The notes below the pieces were generated by a model. It did no database searches. It was not told the DNA's origin and was given only the letters and a program-made list of their open reading frames with translations. Positions 41,362-54,500 of a stretch of 64,000 nt of DNA are shown piece after piece. This DNA comes from Auanema rhodensis. Its lineage: Eukaryota; Nematoda; Chromadorea; Rhabditida; Rhabditidae. The position numbers and the translations under genes were made by a program. The stretch spans positions 22,630,001 to 22,694,000 of the forward strand of contig OZ059897.1 in the NCBI GenBank assembly GCA_964057225.1, given 5' to 3'. Each line of letters begins with the position of its first letter. The stretch's first letter is position 1.

Positions 41362-42769
41362 AAAGTCATGGTTACCATGCACCAATATCAATAAAAATTT
41401 GTTTTTAGACTAATATGGACATGGGGAATCTAATTTTGAAAACCGCATCTCTTCATCTTTCACGTGAAGCGAGTTACATACCAAGTGCACATCACGTGTA
41501 CATTTAATTAGCATAAATTAAAGTTCACGTAAATTTCAAAGTCATGGTTACCATGCACCAATATCAATAAAAATTTGTTTTTAGACTAATATGGACATGA
41601 GGAATCTAATTTCGAAAACCGCATCTTTTTTTCTTTCACGTGAAGCGAGTTACATACCAAGTGCACATCACGTGTACATTTAATTAGCATAAATTAAAGT
41701 TCACGTAAATTTCAAAGTCATGGTTACCATGCACCAATATCAATAAAAATTTGTTTTTAGACTAATATGGACATGGGGAATCTAATTTTGAAAACCGCAT
41801 CTCTTTATCTTTCACGTGAAGCGAGTTACATACCAAGTGCACATCACGTGTACATTTAATTAGCATAAATTAAAGTTCACGTAAATTTCAAAGTCATGGT
41901 TACCATGAACCAATATCAATAAAAATTTGTTTTTAGACTAATATGGACATGGGGAATCTAATTTTGAAAACCGCATCTCTTTATCTTTCACGTGAAGCGA
42001 GTTACATACCAAGTGCACATCACGTGTACATTTAATTAGCATAAATTAAAGTTCACGTAAATTTCAAAGTCATGGTTACCATGAACCAATATCAATAAAA
42101 ATTTGTTTTTAGACTAATATGGACATGGGGAATCTAATTTTGAAAACCGCATCTCTTTATCTTTCACGTGAAGCGAGTTACATACCAAGTGCACATCACG
42201 TGTACATTTAATTAGCATAAATTAAAGTTCACGTAAATTTCAAAGTCATGGTTACCATGAACCAATATCAATAAAAATTTGTTTTTAGACTAATATGGAC
42301 ATGGGGAATCTAATTTTAAAAACCGCATCTCTTTATCTTTCACGTGAAGCGAGTTACATACCAAGTGCACATCACGTGTACATTTAATTAGCATAAATTA
42401 AAGTTCACGTAAATTTCAAAGTCATGGTTACCATGAACCAATATCAATAAAAATTTGTTTTTAGACTAATATGGACATGGGGAATCTAATTTTGAAAACC
42501 GCATCTCTTTATCTTTCACGTGAAGCGAGTTACATACCAAGTGCACATCACGTGTACATTTAATTAGCATAAATTAAAGTTCACGTAAATTTCAAAGTCA
42601 TGGTTACCATGAACCAATATCAATAAAAATTTGTTTTTAGACTAATATGGACATGGGGAATCTAATTTTGAAAACCGCATCTCTTTATCTTTCACGTGAA
42701 GCGAGTTACATACCAAGTGCACATCACGTGTACATTTAATTAGCATAAATTAAAGTTCACGTAAATTTC
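41362..42769. repeat. 8-unit deletion derivative of the 15-unit repeat D
   Basis: Order: cacc with T93 to C; cacc with G63 to A, T76 to C and a T-rich stretch; cacc; aacc; aacc; aacc with G77 to A; aacc; aacc. The first four and last three or four units match the start and end of the 15-unit repeat at 42770-45409, while the seven middle units are missing. It is either the ancestor that gained seven units or a copy that lost them by unequal exchange. Confidence 0.78.
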
Positions 42770-45700
42770 AAAGTCATGGTTACCATGCACCAATATCAAT
42801 AAAAATTTGTTTTTAGACTAATATGGACATGGGGAATCTAATTTTGAAAACCGCATCTCTTCATCTTTCACGTGAAGCGAGTTACATACCAAGTGCACAT
42901 CACGTGTACATTTAATTAGCATAAATTAAAGTTCACGTAAATTTCAAAGTCATGGTTACCATGCACCAATATCAATAAAAATTTGTTTTTAGACTAATAT
43001 GGACATGAGGAATCTAATTTCGAAAACCGCATCTTTTTTTCTTTCACGTGAAGCGAGTTACATACCAAGTGCACATCACGTGTACATTTAATTAGCATAA
43101 ATTAAAGTTCACGTAAATTTCAAAGTCATGGTTACCATGCACCAATATCAATAAAAATTTGTTTTTAGACTAATATGGACATGGGGAATCTAATTTTGAA
43201 AACCGCATCTCTTTATCTTTCACGTGAAGCGAGTTACATACCAAGTGCACATCACGTGTACATTTAATTAGCATAAATTAAAGTTCACGTAAATTTCAAA
43301 GTCATGGTTACCATGAACCAATATCAATAAAAATTTGTTTTTAGACTAATATGGACATGGGGAATCTAATTTTGAAAACCGCATCTCTTTATCTTTCACG
43401 TGAAGCGAGTTACATACCAAGTGCACATCACGTGTACATTTAATTAGCATAAATTAAAGTTCACGTAAATTTCAAAGTCATGGTTACCATGAACTAATAT
43501 CAATAAAAATTTGTTTTTAGACTAATATGGACATGGGGAATCTAATTTTGAAAACCGCATCTCTTTTTCTTTCACGTGAAGCGAGTTACATACCAAGTGC
43601 ACATCACGTGTACATTTAATTAGCATAAATTAAAGTTCACGTAAATTTCAAAGTCATGGTTACCATGAACCAATATCAATAAAAATTTGTTTTTAGACTA
43701 ATATGGACATGGGGAATCTAATTTTGAAAACCGCATCTCTTTATCTTTCACGTGAAGCGAGTTACATACCAAGTGCACATCACGTGTACATTTAATTAGC
43801 ATAAATTAAAGTTCACGTAAATTTCAAAGTCATGGTTACCATGTACCAATATCAATAAAAATTTGTTTTTAGACTAATATGGACATGGGGAATCTAATTT
43901 TGAAAACCGCATCTCTTTATCTTTCACGTGAAGCGAGTTACATACCAAGTGCACATCACGTGTACATTTAATTAGCATAAATTAAAGTTCACGTAAATTT
44001 CAAAGTCATGGTTACCATGAACCAATATCAATAAAAATTTGTTTTTAGACTAATATGGACATGGGGAATCTAATTTTGAAAACCGCATCTCTTTATCTTT
44101 CACGTGAAGCGAGTTACATACCAAGTGCACATAACGTGTACATTTAATTAGCATAAATTAAAGTTCACGTAAATTTCAAAGTCATGGTTACCATGCACCA
44201 ATATCAATAAAAATTTGTTTTTAGACTAATATGGACATGGGGAATCTAATTTTGAAAACCGCATCTCTTTATCTTTCACGTGAAGCGAGTTACATACCAA
44301 GTGCACATCACGTGTACATTTAATTAGCATAAATTAAAGTTCACGTAAATTTCAAAGTCATGGTTACCATGAAGCAATATCAATAAAAATTTGTTTTTAG
44401 ACTAATATGGACATGGGGAATCTAATTTTGAAAACCGCATCTCTTTATCTTTCACGTGAAGCGAGTTACATACCAAGTGCACATCACGTGTACATTTAAT
44501 TAGCATAAATTAAAGTTCACGTAAATTTCAAAGTCATGGTTACCATGAACCAATATCAATAAAAATTTGTTTTTAGACTAATATGGACATGGGGAATCTA
44601 ATTTTGAAAACCGCATCTCTTTATCTTTCACGTGAAGCGAGTTACATACCAAGTGCACATCACGTGTACATTTAATTAGCATAAATTAAAGTTCACGTAA
44701 ATTTCAAAGTCATGGTTACCATGAACTAATATCAATAAAAATTTGTTTTTAGACTAATATGGACATGGGGAATCTAATTTTGAAAACCGCATCTCTTTAT
44801 CTTTCACGTGAAGCGAGTTACATACCAAGTGCACATCACGTGTACATTTAATTAGCATAAATTAAAGTTCACGTAAATTTCAAAGTCATGGTTACCATGA
44901 ACCAATATCAATAAAAATTTGTTTTTAGACTAATATGGACATGGGGAATCTAATTTTAAAAACCGCATCTCTTTATCTTTCACGTGAAGCGAGTTACATA
45001 CCAAGTGCACATCACGTGTACATTTAATTAGCATAAATTAAAGTTCACGTAAATTTCAAAGTCATGGTTACCATGAACCAATATCAATAAAAATTTGTTT
45101 TTAGACTAATATGGACATGGGGAATCTAATTTTGAAAACCGCATCTCTTTATCTTTCACGTGAAGCGAGTTACATACCAAGTGCACATCACGTGTACATT
45201 TAATTAGCATAAATTAAAGTTCACGTAAATTTCAAAGTCATGGTTACCATGAACCAATATCAATAAAAATTTGTTTTTAGACTAATATGGACATGGGGAA
45301 TCTAATTTTGAAAACCGCATCTCTTTATCTTTCACGTGAAGCGAGTTACATACCAAGTGCACATCACGTGTACATTTAATTAGCATAAATTAAAGTTCAC
45401 GTAAATTTCAAAGTCATGGTTACCATGCACCAATATCAATAAAAATTTGTTTTTAGACTAATATGGACATGGGGAATCTAATTTTGAAAACCGCATCTCT
45501 TCATCTTTCACGTGAAGCGAGTTACATACCAAGTGCACATCACGTGTACATTTAATTAGCATAAATTAAAGTTCACGTAAATTTCAAAGTCATGGTTACC
45601 ATGCACCAATATCAATAAAAATTTGTTTTTAGACTAATATGGACATGAGGAATCTAATTTCGAAAACCGCATCTTTTTTTCTTTCACGTGAAGCGAGTTA

Positions 45701-46993
45701 CATACCAAGTGCACATCACGTGTACATTTAATTAGCATAAATTAAAGTTCACGTAAATTTCAAAGTCATGGTTACCATGCACCAATATCAATAAAAATTT
45801 GTTTTTAGACTAATATGGACATGGGGAATCTAATTTTGAAAACCGCATCTCTTTATCTTTCACGTGAAGCGAGTTACATACCAAGTGCACATCACGTGTA
45901 CATTTAATTAGCATAAATTAAAGTTCACGTAAATTTCAAAGTCATGGTTACCATGAACCAATATCAATAAAAATTTGTTTTTAGACTAATATGGACATGG
46001 GGAATCTAATTTTGAAAACCGCATCTCTTTATCTTTCACGTGAAGCGAGTTACATACCAAGTGCACATCACGTGTACATTTAATTAGCATAAATTAAAGT
46101 TCACGTAAATTTCAAAGTCATGGTTACCATGAACTAATATCAATAAAAATTTGTTTTTAGACTAATATGGACATGGGGAATCTAATTTTGAAAACCGCAT
46201 CTCTTTTTCTTTCACGTGAAGCGAGTTACATACCAAGTGCACATCACGTGTACATTTAATTAGCATAAATTAAAGTTCACGTAAATTTCAAAGTCATGGT
46301 TACCATGAACCAATATCAATAAAAATTTGTTTTTAGACTAATATGGACATGGGGAATCTAATTTTGAAAACCGCATCTCTTTATCTTTCACGTGAAGCGA
46401 GTTACATACCAAGTGCACATCACGTGTACATTTAATTAGCATAAATTAAAGTTCACGTAAATTTCAAAGTCATGGTTACCATGTACCAATATCAATAAAA
46501 ATTTGTTTTTAGACTAATATGGACATGGGGAATCTAATTTTGAAAACCGCATCTCTTTATCTTTCACGTGAAGCGAGTTACATACCAAGTGCACATCACG
46601 TGTACATTTAATTAGCATAAATTAAAGTTCACGTAAATTTCAAAGTCATGGTTACCATGAACCAATATCAATAAAAATTTGTTTTTAGACTAATATGGAC
46701 ATGGGGAATCTAATTTTGAAAACCGCATCTCTTTATCTTTCACGTGAAGCGAGTTACATACCAAGTGCACATAACGTGTACATTTAATTAGCATAAATTA
46801 AAGTTCACGTAAATTTCAAAGTCATGGTTACCATGCACCAATATCAATAAAAATTTGTTTTTAGACTAATATGGACATGGGGAATCTAATTTTGAAAACC
46901 GCATCTCTTTATCTTTCACGTGAAGCGAGTTACATACCAAGTGCACATCACGTGTACATTTAATTAGCATAAATTAAAGTTCACGTAAATTTC
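42770..46993. repeat. 15-unit higher-order repeat D: one full copy and nine units of the next
   Basis: Full copy 42770-45409 (2640 bp); next copy 45410-46993 stops after nine units, where the AAGG module takes over at 46994. Shared markers: T93 to C (42770, 45410); G63 to A with T76 to C and A94 to T (42946, 45586); aact with A94 to T (43474, 46114); tacc (43826, 46466); C132 to A (44002, 46642). The end of the full copy has G77 to A at 44882. A looser relative lies at 38018-39601, with the T76-to-C unit at 38194 and the tacc unit at 39250. Confidence 0.87.
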
Positions 46994-49281
46994 AAAGTCA
47001 TGGTTACCATGAACCAATATCAATAAAAATTTGTTTTTAGACTAATATGGACATGAGGAATCTAATTTTGAAAACCGCATCTCTTCATCTTTCACGTGAA
47101 GCGAGTTACATACCAAGTGCACATCACGTGTACATTTAATTAGCATAAATTAAAGTTAAGGTAAATTTCAAAGTCATGGTTACCATTCACCAATATCAAT
47201 AAAAATTTGTTTTTAGACTAATATGGACATGGGGAATCTAATTTTGAAAACCGCATCTCTTTATCTTTCACGTGAAGCGAGTTACATACCAAGTGCACAT
47301 CACGTGTACATTTAATTAGCATAAATTAAAGTTCACGTAAATTTCAAAGTCATGGTTACCATGCACCAATATCAATAAAAATTTATTTTTAGACTAATAT
47401 GGACATGAGGAATCTAATTTTGAAAACCGCATCTCTTTATCTTTCACGTGAAGCGAGTTACATACCAAGTGCACATCACGTGTACATTTAATTAGCATAA
47501 ATTAAAGTTCACGTAAATTTCAAAGTCATGGTTACCATGAAGCAATATCAATAAAAATTTGTTTTTAGACTAATATGGACATGGGGAATCTAATTTTGAA
47601 AACCGCATCTCTTTATCTTTCACGTGAAGCGAGTTACATACCAAGTGCACATCACGTGTACATTTAATTAGCATAAATTAAAGTTCACGTAAATTTCAAA
47701 GTCATGGTTACCATGAACTAATATCAATAAAAATTTGTTTTTAGACTAATATGGACATGGGTAATCTAATTTTGAAAACCGCATCTCTTTATCTTTCACG
47801 TGAAGCGAGTTACATACCAAGTGCACATCACGTGTACATTTAATTAGCATAAATTAAAGTTCACGTAAATTTCAAAGTCATGGTTACCATGAACCAATAT
47901 CAATAAAAATTTGTTTTTAGACTAATATGGACATGGGGAATCTAATTTTGAAAACCGCATCTCTTTATCTTTCACGTGAAGCGAGTTACATACCAAGTGC
48001 CCATCACGTGTACATTTAATTAGCATAAATTAAAGTTCACGTAAATTTCAAAGTCATGGTTACCATGAACTAATATCAATAAAAATTTGTTTTTAGACTA
48101 ATATGGACATGGGGAATCTAATTTTGAAAACCGCATCTCTTTATCTTTCACGTGAAGCGAGTTACATACCAAGTGCACATCACGTGTACATTTAATTAGC
48201 ATAAATTAAAGTTCACGTAAATTTCAAAGTCATGGTTACCATGAACCAATATCAATAAAAATTTGTTTTTAGACTAATATGGACATGGGGAATCTAATTT
48301 TGAAAACCGCATCTCTTTATCTTTCACGTGAAGCGAGTTACATACCAAGTGCACATCACGTGTACATTTAATTAGCATAAATTAAAGTTCACGTAAATTT
48401 CAAAGTCATGGTTACCATGAACCAATATCAATAAAAATTTGTTTTTAGACTAATATGGACATGGGGAATCTAATTTTGAAAACCGCATCTCTTTATCTTT
48501 CACGTGAAGCGAGTTACATACCAAGTGCACATCACGTGTACATTTAATTAGCATAAATTAAAGTTCACGTAAATTTCAAAGTCATGGTTACCATGAACTA
48601 ATATCAATAAAAATTTGTTTTTAGACTAATATGGACATGGGGAATCTAATTTTGAAAACCGCATCTCTTTATCTTTCACGTGAAGCGAGTTACATACCAA
48701 GTGCACATCACGTGTACATTTAATTAGCATAAATTAAAGTTCACGTAAATTTCAAAGTCATGGTTACCATGAACCAATATCAATAAAAATTTGTTTTTAG
48801 ACTAATATGGACATGGGGAATCTAATTTTGAAAACCGCATCTCTTTATCTTTCACGTGAAGCGAGTTACATACCAAGTGCACATCACGTGTACATTTAAT
48901 TAGCATAAATTAAAGTTCACGTATAATTCAAAGTCATGGTTACCATGAACCAATATCAATAAAAATTTGTTTTTAGACTAATATGGACATGGGGAATCTA
49001 ATTTTGAAAACCGCATCTCTTTATCTTTCACGTGAAGCGAGTTACATACCAAGTGCACATCACGTGTACATTTAATTAGCATAAATTAAAGTTCACGTAA
49101 ATTTCAAAGTCATGGTTACCATGAACTAATATCAATAAAAATTTGTTTTTAGACTAATATGGACATGGGGAATCTAATTTTGAAAACCGCATCTCTTTAT
49201 CTTTCACGTGAAGCGAGTTACATACCAAGTGCACATCACGTGTACATTTAATTAGCATAAATTAAAGTTCACGTAAATTTC

Positions 49282-50865
49282 AAAGTCATGGTTACCATGC
49301 ACCAATATCAATAAAAATTTGTTTTTGGACTAATATGGACATGGGGAATCTAATTTTGAAAACCGCATCTCTTTATCTTTCACGTGAAGCGAGTTACATA
49401 CCAAGTGCACATCACGTGTACATTTAATTAGCATAAATTAAAGTTCACGTAAATTTCAAAGTCATGGTTACCATGCACCAATATCAATAAAAATTTGTTT
49501 TTAGACTAATATGGACATGGGGAATCTAATTTTGAAAACCGCATCTCTTTATCTTTCACGTGAAGCGAGTTACATACCAAGTGCACATCACGTGTACATT
49601 TAATTAGCATAAATTAAAGTTCACGTAAATTTCAAAGCCATGGTTACCATGAACCAATATCAATAAAAATTTGTTTTTGAACTAATATGGACATGGGGAA
49701 TCTAATTTTGAAAACCGCATCTCTTTATCTTTCACGTGAAGCGAGTTACATACCAAGTGCACATCAAGTGTACATTTAATTAGCATAAATTAAAATTCAC
49801 GTAAATTTCAAAGTAATGGTTACCATGCACCAATATCAATAAAAATTTGTTTTTAGACTAATATGGACATGGGGAATCTAATTTTGAGAACCGCATCTCT
49901 TTATCTTTCACGTGAAGCGAGTTACATACCAAGTGCACATCACGTGTACATTTAATTAGCATAAATTAAAGTTCACGTAAATTTCAAAGTCATGGTTACC
50001 ATGCACCAATATCAATAAAAATTTGTTTTTCGACTAATATGGACATGAAGAATCTAATTTTGAAAACCGCATCTCTTTATCTTTCACGTGAAGCGAGTTA
50101 CATACCAAGTGCACATCACGTGTACATTTAATTAGCATAAATTAAAGTTCACGTAAATTTCAAAGTCATGGTTACCATGAAGCAATATCAATGAAAATTT
50201 GTTTTTAGACTAATATGGAAATGGGGAATCTAATTTTGAAAACCGCATCTCTTTATCTTTCACGTGAAGCGAGTTACATACCAAGTGCACATAACGTGTA
50301 CATTTAATTAGCATAAATTAAAGTTCACGTAAATTTCAAAGTCATGGTTACCATGAACCAATATCAATAAAAATTTGTTTTTAGACTAATATGGACATGG
50401 GGAATCTAATTTTGAAAACCGCATCTCTTCATCTTTCACGTGAAGCGAGTTACATACCAAGTGCACATCACGTGTACATTTAATTAGCATAAATTAAAGT
50501 TCACGTAAATTTCAAAGTCATGGTTACCATGCACCAATATCAATAAAAATTTGTTTTTAGACTAATATGGACATGGGGAATCTAATTTTGAAAACCGCAT
50601 CTCTTTATCTTTCACGTGAAGCGAGTTACATACCAAGTGCACATCAAGTGTACATTTAATTAGCATAAATTAAAGTTCACGTAAATTTCAAAGTCATGGT
50701 TACCATGCACCAATATCAATAAAAATTTGTTTTTGGACTAATATGGACATGGGGAATCTAATTTTGAAAACCGCATCTCTTTATCTTTCACGTGAAGCGA
50801 GTTACATACCAAGTGCACATCACGTGTACATTTAATTAGCATAAATTAAAGTTCACGTAAATTTC
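49282..50865. repeat. Patch of more diverged satellite units
   Basis: Several neighbouring units carry private substitutions. 49634 has T5 to C, A46 to G, G47 to A, C134 to A and a change making AAAATTCAC; 49810 has C6 to A and a change making TTGAGAACC; 49986 has A46 to C with G63 and G64 to A; 50162 has a change making CAATGAAAAT, C59 to A and C132 to A. Two markers recur inside the patch in inverted order: A46 to G at 49282 and 50690, C134 to A at 49634 and 50514. It separates the aacc/aact-rich middle from the cacc-rich right part. Confidence 0.75.
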
Positions 50866-51569
50866 AAAGTCATGGTTACCATGAACCAATATCAATAAAA
50901 ATTTGTTTTTAGACTAATATGGACATGGGGAATCTAATTTTGAAAACCGCATCTCTTCATCTTTCACGTGAAGCGAGTTACATACCAAGTGCACATCACG
51001 TGTACATTTAATTAGCATAAATTAAAGTTCACGTAAATTTCAAAGTCATGGTTACCATGCACCAATATCAATAAAAATTTGTTTTTAGACTAATATGGAC
51101 ATGGGGAATCTAATTTTGAAAACCGCATCTCTTTATCTTTCACGTGAAGCGAGTTACATACCAAGTGCACATCACGTGTACATTTAATTAGCATAAATTA
51201 AAGTTCACGTAAATTTCAAAGTCATGGTTACCATGCACCAATATCAATAAAAATTTGTTTTTAGACTAATATGGACATGGGGAATCTAATTTTGAAAACC
51301 GCATCTCTTCATCTTTCACGTGAAGCGAGTTACATACCAAGTGCACATCACGTGTACATTTAATTAGCATAAATTAAAGTTCACGTAAATTTCAAAGTCA
51401 TGGTTACCATGCACCAATATCAATAAAAATTTGTTTTTAGACTAATATGGACATGGGGAATCTAATTTTGAAAACCGCATCTCTTTATCTTTCACGTGAA
51501 GCGAGTTACATACCAAGTGCACATCACGTGTACATTTAATTAGCATAAATTAAAGTTCACGTAAATTTC

Positions 51570-54500
51570 AAAGCCATGGTTACCATGAACCAATATCAAT
51601 AAAAATTTGTTTTTAGACTAATATGGACATGGGGAATCTAATTTTGAAAACCGCATCTCTTTATCTTTCACGTGAAGCGAGTTACATACCAAGTGCACAT
51701 CACGTGTACATTTAATTAGCATAAATTAAAGTTCACGTAAATTTCAAAGTCGTGGTTACCATGCACCAATATCAATAAAAATTCGTTTTTAGACTAATAT
51801 GGACATGGGGAATCTAATTTTGAAAACCGCATCTCTTTATCTTTCACGTGAAGCGAGTTACATACCAAGTGCACATCACGTGTACATTTAATTAGCATAA
51901 ATTAAAGTTCACGTAAATTTCAAAGTCATGGTTACCATGCACCAATATCAATAAAAATTTGTTTTTAGACTAATATGGACATGGGGAATCTAATTTTGAA
52001 AACCGCATCTCTTTATCTTTCACGTGAAGCGAGTTACATACCAAGTGCACATCACGTGTACATTTAATTAGCATAAATTAAAGTTCACGTAAATTTCAAA
52101 GTCATGGTTACCATGAACCAATATCAATTAAAATTTGTTTTTAGACTAATATGGACATGGGCAATCTAATTTTGAAAACCGCATCTCTTTATCTTTCACG
52201 TGAAGCGAGTTACATACCAAGTGCACATCACGTGTACATTTAATTAGCATAAATTAAAGTTCACGTAAATTTCAAAGTCACGGTTACCATGCACCAATAT
52301 CAATAAAAATTTGTTTTTAGACTAATATGGACATGGGGAATCTAATTTTGAAAACCGTATCTCTTTATCTTTCACGTGAAGCGAGTTACATACCAAGTGC
52401 ACATCACGTGTACATTTAATTAGCATAAATTAAAGTTCACGTAAATTTCAAAGTCATGGTTACCATGAACCAATATCAATAACAATTTGTTTTTAGACTA
52501 ATATGGACATGGGCAATCTAATTTTGAAAACCGCATCTCTTTATCTTTCACGTGAAGCGAGTTACATACCAAGTGCACATCACGTGTACATTTAATTAGC
52601 ATAAATTAAAGTTCACGTAAATTTCAAAGTCATGGTTACCATGCACCAATATCAATAAAAATTTGTTTTTAGACTAATATGGACATGGGGAATCTAATTT
52701 TGAAAACCGCATCTCTTTATCTTTCACGTGAAGCGAGTTACATACCAAGTGCACATCACGTGTACATTTAATTAGCATAAATTAAAGTTCACGTAAATTT
52801 CAAAGTCATGGTTACCATGCACCAATATCAATAAAAATTTGTTTTTAGACTAATATGGACATGGGGAATCTAATTTTGAAAACCGCATCTCTTTATCTTT
52901 CACGTGAAGCGAGTTACATACCAAGTGCACATCACGTGTACATTTAATTAGCATAAATTAAAGTTCACGTAAATTTCAAAGTCATGGTTACCATGAACCA
53001 ATATCAATAAAAATTTGTTTTTAGACTAATATGGACATGGGGAATCTAATTTTGAAAACCGCATCTCTTCATCTTTCACGTGAAGCGAGTTACATACCAA
53101 GTGCACATCACGTGTACATTTAATTAGCATAAATTAAAGTTCACGTAAATTTCAAAGTCATGGTTACCATGCACCAATATCAATAAAAATTTGTTTTTAG
53201 ACTAATATGGACATGGGGAATCTAATTTTGAAAACCGCATCTCTTCATCTTTCACGTGAAGCGAGTTACATACCAAGTGCACATCACGTGTACATTTAAT
53301 TAGCATAAATTAAAGTTCACGTAAATTTCAAAGTCATGGTTACCATGCACCAATATCAATAAAAATTTGTTTTTAGACTAATATGGACATGGGGAATCTA
53401 ATTTTGAAAACCGCATCTCTTTATCTTTCACGTGAAGCGAGTTACATACCAAGTGCACATCACGTGTACATTTAATTAGCATAAATTAAAGTTCACGTAA
53501 ATTTCAAAGCCATGGTTACCATGAACCAATATCAATAAAAATTTGTTTTTAGACTAATATGGACATGGGGAATCTAATTTTGAAAACCGCATCTCTTTAT
53601 CTTTCACGTGAAGCGAGTTACATACCAAGTGCACATCACGTGTACATTTAATTAGCATAAATTAAAGTTCACGTAAATTTCAAAGTCGTGGTTACCATGC
53701 ACCAATATCAATAAAAATTCGTTTTTAGACTAATATGGACATGGGGAATCTAATTTTGAAAACCGCATCTCTTTATCTTTCACGTGAAGCGAGTTACATA
53801 CCAAGTGCACATCACGTGTACATTTAATTAGCATAAATTAAAGTTCACGTAAATTTCAAAGTCATGGTTACCATGCACCAATATCAATAAAAATTTGTTT
53901 TTAGACTAATATGGACATGGGGAATCTAATTTTGAAAACCGCATCTCTTTATCTTTCACGTGAAGCGAGTTACATACCAAGTGCACATCACGTGTACATT
54001 TAATTAGCATAAATTAAAGTTCACGTAAATTTCAAAGTCATGGTTACCATGAACCAATATCAATAACAACTTGTTTTTAGACTAATATGGACATGGGCAA
54101 TCTAATTTTGAAAACCGCATCTCTTTATCTTTCACGTGAAGCGAGTTACATACCAAGTGCACATCACGTGTACATTTAATTAGCATAAATTAAAGTTCAC
54201 GTAAATTTCAAAGTCATGGTTACCATTCACCAATATCAATAAAAATTTGTTTTTAGACTAATATGGACATGAGGAATCTAATTTTGAAAACCGCATCTCT
54301 TTATCTTTCACGTGAAGCGAGTTACATACCGAGGGCACATCACGTGTACATTTAATTAGCATAAATTAAAGTTCACGTAAATTTCAAAGTCATGGTTACC
54401 ATGCACCAATATCAATTAAAATTTGTTTTTAGACTAATATGGACATGGGCAATCTAATTTTGAAAACCGCATCTCTTTATCTTTCACGTGAAGCGAGTTA

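Noticed and set aside
48754-48929. Small inversion in the unit at 48754 (GTATAATTC in place of GTAAATTTC)
   Set aside because: Two substitutions explain it as well as a three-base inversion; nothing distinguishes the two.
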